From Clostridia bacterium (GTDB taxonomy: Bacteria > Bacillota > DULZ01): 15,249 bases of DNA. A program made the translations under genes and the position numbers. The stretch spans positions 1-15,249 of the forward strand of contig JAAYOX010000074.1 in assembly GCA_012520135.1 (NCBI GenBank), read 5' to 3'. Shown here piece by piece: positions 6,968-14,435 of the stretch. Below the pieces are notes generated by a model, which searched no databases, was not told the DNA's origin, and worked only from the letters and a program-made list of their open reading frames with translations. How positions within the stretch are numbered: the stretch's first letter is position 1; each line of letters begins with the position of its first letter.

Positions 6968-7684
6968 TTGAAGCGTCTGACCATGGCTGTCTTTGTGCCT
7001 AAACAATATCTCATCCTCGTGGGGGTATTGCTGCTCCATTTAGTAATAGCGGTAATTGCGGTGGATTATTGGACAATTTATCGACAGGAACGAGAGATAT
7101 TGGCTACCGGAGCTAATGTGATCCTGGATCCGGGCCATGGAGGGGTAGATCCCGGGGCTTTATCCGGGGAAGTCAAGGAAAAGGATATAGTCTTGGATGT
7201 GGTCTTACGGATGAACAAATATTTGGAGGAGCATGGTTACAGTGTGGTGTTGACCAGGGACGAGGATGTTGATTTAGGCGGGGAACTGTCTAAAGGAAGG
7301 CATAGAAGGGATTTGGAGGCTCGAGTAAGCGTAATCAATAATGGGCAAGTAGCGGTCAGCATTCATTGCAATATTATAAAGGATCCTGACCAAAAGGGTG
7401 CAGTGGTTTTTTATCAAAAGGGCTCGGAAGCAGGGAAGGAATTGGCTGCTTCCCTGCTCACAGAATTGAATAAGGTCCAATTATTAAATGATAACCGCCC
7501 ATTACCCAGAGAAAACCTGTTTTTGTTGAGGACTTCAAAGATTCCCACCGTGATCGTGGAATTGGGCTTTTTGTCTAATCAAGAAGACAGAACCAAGCTA
7601 CAGGAACCGGCTTTCAGGCAACAGCTGGCGGAGGCTCTGTCCAGGGGCATTATCAATTATCTGGAGCAAGAGATAGAGAACTGA
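6968..7684 (+). CDS. cwlD: CwlD-type N-acetylmuramoyl-L-alanine amidase (spore cortex, Amidase_3)
   Basis: 238 residues, the usual CwlD length. The TTG start at 6968 has GGGAGG (6954-6959) 8 bases upstream; an ATG at residue 6 lacks a site of its own. A single N-terminal hydrophobic segment (about 13-34) would act as an uncleaved anchor or export signal. The catalytic domain (about 49-234) shows the zinc amidase signature: DPGHGG with His57, EKD with Glu71, SIHCN with His133, and the catalytic Glu198 in VELGFLSN. In Bacillus, CwlD removes the peptide from muramic acid during cortex synthesis so that muramic-delta-lactam can form, which germination lytic enzymes need. Its last 32 bases overlap the 3' end of comB on the other strand. 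Other Amidase_3 autolysins share these motifs, but the size, single anchor and absence of cell-wall repeats favour CwlD. Confidence 0.88.
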   Translation: MKRLTMAVFVPKQYLILVGVLLLHLVIAVIAVDYWTIYRQEREILATGANVILDPGHGGVDPGALSGEVKEKDIVLDVVLRMNKYLEEHGYSVVLTRDEDVDLGGELSKGRHRRDLEARVSVINNGQVAVSIHCNIIKDPDQKGAVVFYQKGSEAGKELAASLLTELNKVQLLNDNRPLPRENLFLLRTSKIPTVIVELGFLSNQEDRTKLQEPAFRQQLAEALSRGIINYLEQEIEN

Positions 7685-8414
7685 GTACGATTTTATTGTT
7701 GTGGTAGACCGGCAATACGGAAAATTTGTTGACAGTGGCACAAAAGTCCACGTCTGCTTTTTTTCCTTTGGCAATTAATCGTCGACCATGATGACCTTCG
7801 GCAATCAGGGCAGGATTATGTTTAACACCTCGTGCCAAACCGAGGGCTGACATTGCGGCGTCATCCAGCCGGTAAGGCATTTTATCATTCAGGAGTTCAT
7901 CCAGCATCAGACCTGCCGCCAGAAAGTCTTCAAAGGCAAAAGCACCTTGTACACCGGCACAGACAATCGTAACGGCAGGTTCATTTTTTAAATGGCTGGC
8001 TATAGTTGTTTGATTAAGGATGCCCCCAATCAGAATATTCCGGGCCCCGGCTTTTTGGCTGTTGAATAAGGCCCTGGTACCGTTGGTAGTGGTAATAATC
8101 ACCGTTGTATTGTTTATCACTTCCGGTGTGTATTCAAGGGGGGAATTGCCCAGATGAAAGCCGGAAATGGGCTCCCCGTTTCGCTCTCCCCCAAGTAATA
8201 CCTTACAAGTATTTTTTTGAGCAAGCTGCTCATACAATACCCGGGCATCCTCGGGTTCCAAAACGGGAATTACCTCTTTGGCGCCTAGGGCCAATGCGGT
8301 AATAATAGTAGAAGATGCTCGAAGCACATCATAAATAACTGCCGTAGAAGCCACGGCAGTTTTTTCTTTTTCCAATTGATGGGCAGTCAATACCAAAGAG
8401 ATGGATTTTTCCAC
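7653..8414 (-). CDS. comB: 2-phosphosulfolactate phosphatase (ComB family)
   Basis: 253 residues, about the family length. Expected reaction: phosphosulfolactate to 3-sulfolactate plus phosphate, Mg-dependent, the second step of coenzyme M or sulfolactate synthesis. ComB-family motifs: IYDVLRASST at 27-36, GGERNG at 75-80, GFHLGNSPLEYT at 85-96, TTTNGTRA at 108-115, CAG at 152-154 with FEDFLAAG at 161-168, HHGRRL at 208-213 and DVDFC at 221-225. The start is GTG at 8414 with a weak GGTAGG site. It follows comA by only 18 bases, so the two form an operon that makes the full synthase-phosphatase pair. The 3' end overlaps cwlD by 32 bp in convergent orientation with no terminator visible. Confidence 0.9.
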   Translation of the reverse strand: MEKSISLVLTAHQLEKEKTAVASTAVIYDVLRASSTIITALALGAKEVIPVLEPEDARVLYEQLAQKNTCKVLLGGERNGEPISGFHLGNSPLEYTPEVINNTTVIITTTNGTRALFNSQKAGARNILIGGILNQTTIASHLKNEPAVTIVCAGVQGAFAFEDFLAAGLMLDELLNDKMPYRLDDAAMSALGLARGVKHNPALIAEGHHGRRLIAKGKKADVDFCATVNKFSVLPVYHNNKIVLSSLSLAPDN

Positions 8415-8432
8415 ACCAATACCTACCTTCTT

Positions 8433-9263
8433 TTATGGAGCAATATTGAGAGCGTAAAGTGGAATGACGCTTTTTTCTCGCAACAAGAGGGACCTCAAGG
8501 TGTCACCTCTAAGGCCGACACGCAGCGCCTCCAGGGCCAGTACTTCTTGAGGAGCAATATTGCCTAAATTCACATTGCACCCAAAAAGACTTATCAATTT
8601 GTGCTGTTGACTCTTTAAAGGCGCTTCCCATAATATATTATCAATAGAAAGACGGTTTTTTAGCAATACTTCCAGTTCCTCTACTTTGAGTTCTCCTTGG
8701 CTGTCGTAGAGCATTACGCCTTTGCCGGATTCACGTCCTTCTACAACGACTTTGTAAGCACCGGCAGCCAAATCTTCCTCAACCTGTTCTCGCAGAACGG
8801 ACAAGCTGACTTTATCACGAGGATCTTTTTTACCAATCTCAGTAATCACCTGTAAGCCGTAATCCTTGGCAGTCTTTATAGCTTTAATTCTATCTGTTCG
8901 GGGGATTTCCACGGTTCCGTCGGAGATCTCAATGCCGGTAAATCTGTAGGCGGCCAACAGTTCACAATAATTTTCTGCTTTTCCCTGTAAATATGCAATT
9001 TCAAAAAAGGTGCCTCCCGGAAAGACAGAGATGCCTGCAGCTCTGATTGCGGCAATTTTGGCTCGCAATACTTGTTCCTGGTACAGGATGGAAGTGCCAA
9101 AACCAAGTTTAATCATATCTATGTAGTCTGATGCATTTTCCAGCAGATCCTGCAGCTCTGTTAATCCAAGCCCCTTGTCAATCACCATAGTTAAACCTGT
9201 TTGACGAGGCTTACCAACCCTTCCCGTAACAGGTATTTCTAATAGCTCGCTCCAACTGTTCAT
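8433..9263 (-). CDS. comA: Phosphosulfolactate synthase (ComA family)
   Basis: 276 residues. It condenses sulfite with phosphoenolpyruvate to (2R)-phospho-3-sulfolactate in the cytosol. ComA motifs in a TIM-barrel order: KPR at 18-20, DKG at 29-31, KLGFGTS at 52-58, PGGT at 82-85, IEISDG at 111-116, EIGKK at 142-146, EGRESG at 175-180, WEAP at 212-215 and VNLGN at 231-235. The ATG at 9263 is spaced 9 bases from AAGGAG (9278-9273); a GTG codon directly before it (9266) is an equally possible start, adding one residue. First gene of comA-comB. No comC, comDE or sulfopyruvate decarboxylase gene is within the window, so sulfolactate rather than coenzyme M may be the end product, as known for Bacillus spores. 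Confidence 0.92.
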   Translation of the reverse strand: MNSWSELLEIPVTGRVGKPRQTGLTMVIDKGLGLTELQDLLENASDYIDMIKLGFGTSILYQEQVLRAKIAAIRAAGISVFPGGTFFEIAYLQGKAENYCELLAAYRFTGIEISDGTVEIPRTDRIKAIKTAKDYGLQVITEIGKKDPRDKVSLSVLREQVEEDLAAGAYKVVVEGRESGKGVMLYDSQGELKVEELEVLLKNRLSIDNILWEAPLKSQQHKLISLFGCNVNLGNIAPQEVLALEALRVGLRGDTLRSLLLREKSVIPLYALNIAP

Positions 9264-9405
9264 CACTTACAACTCCTTTTGTGTAGCCTAATTTATTGCT
9301 GATTTAATTTATTCATACCAGATCGGCAGGGTGACTGGGTAATCGATGGCAGAATTAGTCAGTAAAGGACAAAAACAGTGAAGACTGGCTGGATTAGGTT
9401 GGATA

Positions 9406-9414
9406 TGGTATAAT
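9406..9414 (+). promoter_or_regulatory. Extended -10 promoter of the nucleotidase-yajQ operon
   Basis: TGGTATAAT (9406-9414) combines a perfect TATAAT with the extended TGn element. The -35 region about 17 bases upstream (TGGCTG, near 9386-9391) is poor, as is usual for extended -10 promoters. The start would be near 9421, giving a leader of about 33 bases before the GTG at 9454. Confidence 0.65.
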
Positions 9415-9453
9415 GCCCGTAATCGACATGTAATGGGGCAAGGAGGTTATCCG

Positions 9454-10017
9454 GTGAGAATCGGTATCGATTTGGATGGGGTAGTCTTTGATACAATCGG
9501 TGAATTGGTTAGATTATATAATTTAGAATACGACGATAATCTTCAGCGTGAAGATATTAAGAGCTGGGAAACAGCCCGTTTTGTCAAATGCGGAGAAGAA
9601 ATTTATCGTTACTTTTACGACGAAGCTTTCTATGCTAATTTGCCCCTGATGGATGGCGTTTTGGAGGTCATGGGTCGTTTAGATAAAAAGCATGAGTTGG
9701 TACTGGTTTCAGATACACCGGCTGTGGGGATGGTTAACCGTTCCCGGCAGTTGGAAAAGGTATTCCCTGTGGACCAATTTCGTTTTATGCGGGAGAAAAA
9801 CATCATTTACACAGCTCGAAAAGATCTGGTGGACATCGATCTGCTTCTGGATGATAAGCCGGAGAATATAGAGGACTTTCATAGAACAGGCAAGGGTTGG
9901 GCAGTAGTATTCGACTGGCCTTATAACAGGCACCTGCGAAATTACCGGAGAATCAAAAACTGGTGGGAGTTTGAGGAATTAATCGAATCTCATAGCAGGA
10001 TTGGGGCCTTGGCTTAA
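9454..10017 (+). CDS. HAD-superfamily 5'(3')-deoxyribonucleotidase-like phosphatase (NT5C family)
   Basis: 187 residues from GTG 9454, chosen because AGGAGG at 9441-9446 is spaced 7 bases from it; the in-frame ATG at 9433 would place this ribosome site inside the gene. HAD motif I is DLDGVVFDT (nucleophile Asp6, acid/base Asp8), motif II is VSDT with Ser86, and motif IV is LLLDDKPEN with Asp133/Asp134. The small size and D-x-D-G-V-x-F-D pattern fit the NT5C/YqfW-like nucleotidases that dephosphorylate nucleoside monophosphates. The exact substrate cannot be assigned. It is followed 27 bases later by yajQ in the same direction, probably on one transcript. Confidence 0.85.
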   Translation: MRIGIDLDGVVFDTIGELVRLYNLEYDDNLQREDIKSWETARFVKCGEEIYRYFYDEAFYANLPLMDGVLEVMGRLDKKHELVLVSDTPAVGMVNRSRQLEKVFPVDQFRFMREKNIIYTARKDLVDIDLLLDDKPENIEDFHRTGKGWAVVFDWPYNRHLRNYRRIKNWWEFEELIESHSRIGALA

Positions 10018-10044
10018 CCTGCTTAAGGAAAGGAGAAGATAATT

Positions 10045-10539
10045 GTGGCGAAAGATGCTTCTTTTGATGTGGTTTCAGAAGTGGAAATGCAGGAAGTGGA
10101 TAACGCTGTCAACCAGACAATCAAGGAGATCCGCCAGCGGTTTGATTTTAAAGGCAGTAAAGCGGAAATTTCTTTGGAAGGCGATGAAATCAAGATTATT
10201 GCCGATGATGAATTTAAATTGAAGAGTGTCATTGATATCCTCCAGAGTAAAGCAGTTCGCAGAAACGTACCTTTAAAGTCTTTAAGTTACGGCAAGATAG
10301 AGCCTGCCAGCGGGGGAACGGTTCGGCAAATAGTAAAAGTCCAGCGTGGCATCTCCAAGGAAAAGGCTAAAGAAATCGTAGCAGCGATAAAGCAGATGAA
10401 ATTGAAAGTACAAGCCCAAATTATGGATGATCAGGTGCGGGTGTCCGGTAAAAAACTGGATGACTTACAAGCCGTAATCCAAATGTTGAAGCAAAAAGAT
10501 TTTGGGATTGAACTCCAGTTTACTAATTATCGTAGTTAA
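10045..10539 (+). CDS. yajQ: YajQ family nucleotide-binding protein
   Basis: 164 residues, the full family length. The GTG start at 10045 has AGGAG at 10031-10035. The sequence shows the YajQ pattern throughout: SFDVVSEV near the N-terminus, N-x-x-x-EI-x-x-RFDFKGS at 23-38, a second ferredoxin-like fold from about residue 90, QRGISKEKAKEIV at 99-111, KVQAQI at 121-126, VRVSGKKLDDLQ at 131-142, and the C-terminal end FGIELQFTNYRS. YajQ proteins bind nucleotides; in Xanthomonas a homologue binds cyclic di-GMP and affects transcription, so a signalling role is possible but not shown for this lineage. Second gene of the operon with the HAD nucleotidase. A weak hairpin (10541-10561) follows with only three T, so readthrough into the riboswitch is possible. 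Confidence 0.95.
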   Translation: MAKDASFDVVSEVEMQEVDNAVNQTIKEIRQRFDFKGSKAEISLEGDEIKIIADDEFKLKSVIDILQSKAVRRNVPLKSLSYGKIEPASGGTVRQIVKVQRGISKEKAKEIVAAIKQMKLKVQAQIMDDQVRVSGKKLDDLQAVIQMLKQKDFGIELQFTNYRS

Positions 10540-10572
10540 AAAAGCCCTTGTGTCGGGGTTTCAAGTAAATAA

Positions 10573-10725
10573 AAACTTAGGTGCCTCTCGGAGGTTAAAA
10601 GGGAATCAGGTAAAGCCTGAGCGGTCCCGCCACTGTAGCCGGTTACAAACTGTATCATTACCACTGAGTCATCAGGAAGGGATGCAGGGAGGATGACCCG
10701 GGAGCCAGGAAACCTGCCTAAGTTT
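10573..10725 (+). promoter_or_regulatory. Cobalamin (adenosylcobalamin-type) riboswitch aptamer
   Basis: The P1 closing stem is AAACTTAGG (10573-10581) with CCTAAGTTT (10717-10725), a perfect 9 bp. Inside are the expected conserved blocks in order: AGGTGCC, GTTAAAAGGGAA, AAGCCTGAGCGGTCCCGCCACTGTA (10613-10637), then the B12 box GAGCCAGGAAACCTGCC (about 10702-10718). The element is compact at about 153 bases. It directly precedes a terminator and the cbiA-type gene, so high cobalamin should repress that gene. Confidence 0.95.
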
Positions 10726-10732
10726 AGTGAGT

Positions 10733-10768
10733 AAGCGACGCCTCGAGGAAGGTGTGGTTGCTTTTTTT
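10733..10768 (+). terminator. Riboswitch expression platform: intrinsic terminator
   Basis: AAGCGACGCCT on the left pairs, with a small internal loop, with AGGTGTGGTTGCTT on the right, followed by seven T (10762-10768). It starts only 8 bases after the aptamer P1 stem and ends 39 bases before the cbiA start, as expected for ligand-induced transcription termination. The competing antiterminator pairing was not resolved. Confidence 0.8.
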
Positions 10769-10807
10769 ATTGTAAAATTCAGTTCAAAAAGGGCCGGAGG
10801 AGATGTA

Positions 10808-12199
10808 ATGGACTTTAATCGTATTATGATTGCCGGTGTTCAAAGCGGAGCAGGTAAGACTACTTTAACTCTGGGTATAATGGCGGCGTTACGCAGGCGG
10901 GGGTTAAAAGTGCAGCCCTATAAGGTTGGCCCTGATTATATAGACCCGGGACTCCATTATTATGCCTCAGGGAGAAAATCTCACAACCTGGACAGCTGGA
11001 TGGGGGATGAGCAGGTAATAAGGGACATTTTTTTAAGAAACTCCAGGACTGCAGATGTTTCGCTGGTAGAAGGGGTAATGGGTTTATTTGACGGGGCTAA
11101 AGGGGAGAGAATAAAAGGCAGCAGTGCCCACATTGCTCTAATTCTTGATTTGCCGGTGGTCCTGGTAGCCAATGTAAAAGGAATGGGCAGAAGTTGCTTG
11201 GCCCTGCTCAAAGGTTTTAAGGAATATGAGCCCGGATTAAAGGTAGCCGGTGTAATCTTAAACAATGCAGGCGGTGATTACTATAGAACCCATATTAAAA
11301 ACAGCATTGAAGAAGAACTAGGGCTAAAAGTTTTGGGCTGCCTTTCGAAAAATAAGGCCATTATCATGCCTGAAAGGCACTTGGGTTTGTTACCTGCAGA
11401 AGAAAATCAGCGGTTAAGTCAGGTGCTCAATCAAATGGCAGACATGGTGGAAGCTGAGGTGGACTTGGCAGGTATTTTGGAGGCTGCCAAACAGGCGTGG
11501 AAACCGGAAAGTATTCCCGCCGCTACCCGTTTGGAAGAAAACTGTGGGCAAAATCAAGTTGTGATTGGAGTGGCCAAAGATGAGGCATTTAGTTTCTACT
11601 ATCAGGACAGCCTGGATTACCTGGAAGAATTGGGAGCGTCCCTTGTTTTCTTCAGTCCTTTAAAGGACACCGCTGTGCCTCCGGCAGACGGGCTATACAT
11701 TGGAGGCGGTTTTCCGGAAATGTTTTTAGGCCAACTGACCCGGAATAACAGCATGAAAGCATCCATCAGGCAGTGTTTTGATCAGGGAATGCCCATCTAT
11801 GCCGAAGACGGCGGTTTGGTTTATTTAGCAGATACGATAGTAGATTTTGAAGGAAGTTCATGGCCGGGAGTAGGGCTGGTGCCGGCTAAAGCCCAAATGA
11901 GCAAAAAGTTATCAGCTCTCGGTTATGTGCAGGCAACAGCTGTCCATGATTGCCTGCTGGTCAGTAAGGGTGATATTCTAAAAGGACATGAATTTCGCTA
12001 TTCATTTCTGACTGGATTAAACCCCGATGATGCCGCTTATTCTTTAATTGGGGGCAAAGGTGTTGATGGAAGGCTCGAGGGCTACAGGAAGAACAATTTG
12101 CTTGCTTCCTATGTACACCTTCATTTCCGCTCCAATCCTAAAGCGGCAGCCGGTTTTGTAAATGCGTGCCGGCAGTACAGGCGGTTGGTTAAAGCATAA
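10808..12199 (+). CDS. cbiA: Cobyrinate a,c-diamide synthase (CbiA/CobB family), glutaminase Cys replaced by Asp
   Basis: 463 residues, normal length. The ATG at 10808 follows GGAGG (10796-10800); the longer frame back to 10727 runs through the terminator and is rejected. The N-terminal ATP-dependent synthetase domain is intact: P-loop GVQSGAGKTT at 10-19, KVGPDYIDPG at 39-48, and VEGVMGLFDGA at 87-97. The C-terminal class I glutaminase-like domain (about 250-455) keeps GGGFPE at 299-304 and the terminal ASYVHLHF with His437, but the nucleophile motif, normally YAECGG, is YAEDGG with Asp334 (codon GAC at 11807-11809). Glutamine hydrolysis should therefore be absent. The enzyme may use free ammonia, or a different chemistry or substrate. 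The family amidates the a and c carboxylates of cobyrinate using ATP. B12 riboswitch control supports a corrinoid role. No other cobalamin genes are in view. Confidence 0.88.
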   Translation: MDFNRIMIAGVQSGAGKTTLTLGIMAALRRRGLKVQPYKVGPDYIDPGLHYYASGRKSHNLDSWMGDEQVIRDIFLRNSRTADVSLVEGVMGLFDGAKGERIKGSSAHIALILDLPVVLVANVKGMGRSCLALLKGFKEYEPGLKVAGVILNNAGGDYYRTHIKNSIEEELGLKVLGCLSKNKAIIMPERHLGLLPAEENQRLSQVLNQMADMVEAEVDLAGILEAAKQAWKPESIPAATRLEENCGQNQVVIGVAKDEAFSFYYQDSLDYLEELGASLVFFSPLKDTAVPPADGLYIGGGFPEMFLGQLTRNNSMKASIRQCFDQGMPIYAEDGGLVYLADTIVDFEGSSWPGVGLVPAKAQMSKKLSALGYVQATAVHDCLLVSKGDILKGHEFRYSFLTGLNPDDAAYSLIGGKGVDGRLEGYRKNNLLASYVHLHFRSNPKAAAGFVNACRQYRRLVKA

Positions 12200-12213
12200 G
12201 TTTTTGTTGGTAA

Positions 12214-12242
12214 TTGCATATGGGGTTAGGAGACATTATAAT
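12214..12242 (+). promoter_or_regulatory. Likely sigma-A promoter of typA
   Basis: TTGCAT (12214-12219), 17 bases, then a perfect TATAAT (12237-12242). It lies in the 75-base gap between cbiA and typA, so typA can be transcribed independently of the B12-controlled transcript. The leader would be about 27 bases. Confidence 0.6.
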
Positions 12243-12274
12243 ATTAAAGGATTTTTAGATGAAGAAGGGATACA

Positions 12275-14056
12275 ATGGAACAAACACAGTTACGAAATCT
12301 GGCCATTATTGCTCATGTGGATCATGGCAAGACCACCCTGGTTAACGGTATGCTCCAGCAAAGCGGCCTCTTCCATGCCAAACAGGTTGTAGAAGACCGG
12401 GTGCTGGACCGGGAGGAGTTGGAGAAAGAGCGGGGCATTACCATCCTGGCTAAAAACACCTCTATTACTTATAAAGGTTACAGGCTAAATATTGTGGATA
12501 CGCCGGGTCATGCGGATTTTGGCGGGGAAGTAGAACGGATTGTGCAGATGGTGGATGGGGTTTTGCTGTTGGTAGATGCCTTTGAAGGCCCCATGCCCCA
12601 AACCCGGTTTGTCCTGCGAAAAGCGTTGGCTGCCGGTTTAAAACCCATAGTGGTGATTAATAAAATTGACCGGCCCAATGCTCGTCCCCAGGAAGTATTG
12701 GATGAAGTACTGGATCTGTTTATTGAATTGATGGCTGATGATGCTCAACTGGACTTTCCCGTTGTCTATACAGTAGCTAAAGCCGGGTTGGCAACGCTGG
12801 ATCTGAATGTGGAGCCGGTAGATTTGGAACCTTTATTTGCCACTATTATAGATCATATACCTTCTCCCCAGGGTGATCCCGAGGCACCGTTGCAAATTGG
12901 GGTGGCCATAGTCGATCACGATAATTATTTAGGTCGTAAGGCCATTGGCCGGATTGTTAACGGTAAGGTGAATGCCAAGCAGGAGGTAGCCATTCTTAAA
13001 CCCGATGGCTCCAGTGTTAATGCTCGTTTGTCAGGCCTCTTTGTCTTTGACGGTTTGAAAGAGAGAGCGGTGGAACAGGCCGTCTGCGGGGAAATCGTCT
13101 TATTGACAGGAATCGGGGATATCGATGTGGGCAATACGGTGGCTGATCCTGCCAACCCAATTCCCTTAGCTTTTATTAAAATCGACGATCCCACCGTAAC
13201 CGTTACTTTTCAAGTAAATAAAAGTCCTTTTGCCGGCCGGGACGGGGAATATGTTACTTCCCGGAAACTAAGCGAGCGATTGTTCAGAGAGGCGAGAGGG
13301 GACGTGAGCTTGCGGGTGACGGAAACTGATTCCCCGGAAGTTTTCCAGGTAGCCGGTCGCGGGGAATTACACCTGTCCATTTTGATTGAAAAGATGCGTC
13401 GCGAAGGATACGAATTTGAAGTCTCCCGGCCTAAAGTAATTATTAAAGAAATAGACGGGCAAAAATGTGAACCTATTGAAGAATTAATCCTGGAGGTTGC
13501 TGATGAGTATGTAGGGTTTTCCATCGAGACCCTAGGCCCCAGGAAAGGCGAACTCCAAAGTATTGATCAGCAAGGTGAAGGTAGTGCCAGGCTTCGTTTT
13601 TTGATTCCCACCCGGGGATTGTTCGGCTTCCGTCCGGAGTTTTTAACAGGGACAAAAGGGACCGGCATTATGTATCATGCTTTTCATCATTTTGCTCCTT
13701 GGACAGGAGAGATAATGAGCCGTACCAGGGGTTCCCTGGTAGCCTTTGAAACCGGGGAAGCCACGGCCTATGGGATCGAGCACGCTCAGGAAAGAGGGGA
13801 GCTGTTTATTAAGCCCGGTGATCCTGTGTACCGGGGCATGATTATCGGAGAGCACGCCCGGTCAGGGGATTTATTGATTAACGTGGCCAAAAAGAAGCAG
13901 TTGACCAATATTCGAAGCTCTACTAAGGAAATTGCTGTTGAACTTAATGTTCCCCGGCAGATGACTTTGGAAAAATGCTTGGAGTATATTGGAGATGATG
14001 AATTGTTAGAGGTAACTCCTAAAAGTCTCCGCATGAGGAAACGGGTGTTGCCCTAA
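12275..14056 (+). CDS. typA: Ribosome-associated translational GTPase TypA/BipA
   Basis: 593 residues, slightly short of the common 600-615. The ATG at 12275 has a modest GAAGGGA site about 5 bases upstream. GTPase motifs: AHVDHGKT at 13-20, RGITI at 53-57, DTPGH at 75-79, NKID at 129-132, and VAKAG in the G5 position. EF-G-like domains III and V follow. The BipA-specific C-terminal region starts near TRGSLVAFETGEA, continues with HARSGDLLINV and KKKQLTN, and ends with LEYIGDDELLEVTPKSLRMRKR. TypA is an EF-G relative that acts in 50S assembly and translation under stress such as low temperature. The C-terminal loop after RSS is shorter than the usual RSSGSDEA form, which accounts for part of the length difference. 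Its stop codon overlaps that of the convergent DUF4363 gene by 3 bases. An 8-bp inverted repeat (AACGGGTG 14040-14047, CACCCGTT 14074-14081) straddles the stops, but no U-tract follows. Confidence 0.97.
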   Translation: MEQTQLRNLAIIAHVDHGKTTLVNGMLQQSGLFHAKQVVEDRVLDREELEKERGITILAKNTSITYKGYRLNIVDTPGHADFGGEVERIVQMVDGVLLLVDAFEGPMPQTRFVLRKALAAGLKPIVVINKIDRPNARPQEVLDEVLDLFIELMADDAQLDFPVVYTVAKAGLATLDLNVEPVDLEPLFATIIDHIPSPQGDPEAPLQIGVAIVDHDNYLGRKAIGRIVNGKVNAKQEVAILKPDGSSVNARLSGLFVFDGLKERAVEQAVCGEIVLLTGIGDIDVGNTVADPANPIPLAFIKIDDPTVTVTFQVNKSPFAGRDGEYVTSRKLSERLFREARGDVSLRVTETDSPEVFQVAGRGELHLSILIEKMRREGYEFEVSRPKVIIKEIDGQKCEPIEELILEVADEYVGFSIETLGPRKGELQSIDQQGEGSARLRFLIPTRGLFGFRPEFLTGTKGTGIMYHAFHHFAPWTGEIMSRTRGSLVAFETGEATAYGIEHAQERGELFIKPGDPVYRGMIIGEHARSGDLLINVAKKKQLTNIRSSTKEIAVELNVPRQMTLEKCLEYIGDDELLEVTPKSLRMRKRVLP

Positions 14057-14433
14057 AAAATGTTCCGCAGGAGCACCCGTTCCTTGGCAGGAATATGCTC
14101 CAAATAAAACCGCAACACTGCTAACTCGGCTAGAGCGTCTCCTTGTTCCTTGGCACGGAAGGCGCTTTTTAGCCTGGTAATTGCAATTTCGATTTCATCT
14201 GTTTCACGATGATCGATCAGCAATTTCCAGTTTTTATGTATTTCATTCCAGTAGGCGGCAATTCCCGCCAAGGACTGTTGGGCTTCATGCCAATTCTCAT
14301 CACTGATCTGCTTTTCCAAGGCATCTAATTGCTGAATTATTTTGCCGGAGGAAACCTGCAGGTACTCCATTGAATACCAGGCAAAGCCAACAACCAGAAT
14401 GGTGAGAAAGACAGTAAATACGATAATACGCAT
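14053..14433 (-). CDS. DUF4363 family membrane-anchored protein
   Basis: 126 residues: an N-terminal hydrophobic segment (about 3-20) followed by a charged, helical extracytoplasmic domain with regular W and E/K spacing (ENWHEAQQSL, W-N-E-I-H-K-N-W). This matches the DUF4363 pattern as I recall it; function unknown. ATG at 14433 with AAGGGAAG upstream. It lies 2 bases after the DUF421 gene stop on the same strand, so the two are almost certainly cotranscribed and may work together at the membrane. Such DUF421-DUF4363 pairs are, to my knowledge, common in Clostridia. The stop codon overlaps the typA stop in tail-to-tail arrangement. Confidence 0.8.
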   Translation of the reverse strand: MRIIVFTVFLTILVVGFAWYSMEYLQVSSGKIIQQLDALEKQISDENWHEAQQSLAGIAAYWNEIHKNWKLLIDHRETDEIEIAITRLKSAFRAKEQGDALAELAVLRFYLEHIPAKERVLLRNIF

Positions 14434-14435
14434 GC

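Noticed and set aside
10541..10561. Possible terminator after yajQ (AAAGCCC...GGGGTTT)
   Set aside because: The stem has an internal G-G mismatch and only three T follow on the plus strand. On the minus strand it has a good T-run but no gene to terminate. Not listed as a feature.
10727..10807. N-terminal extension of the cbiA reading frame
   Set aside because: It would be translated through the riboswitch terminator hairpin. The ATG at 10808 has a good ribosome site and the P-loop sits at the normal distance from it.
10981..11265. 94-codon minus-strand frame inside cbiA
   Set aside because: Opposite the conserved ATP-domain coding sequence; low-complexity Ser/Thr/Pro composition typical of antisense frames.
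12925..13524. Long minus-strand open frames inside typA (89 and 104 codons)
   Set aside because: They lie opposite a highly conserved gene, show no recognisable domain or ribosome site, and are antisense shadows.
14040..14081. Inverted repeat AACGGGTG/CACCCGTT straddling the typA and DUF4363 stop codons as a bidirectional terminator
   Set aside because: The loop is 26 bases and no T-run follows on either strand.
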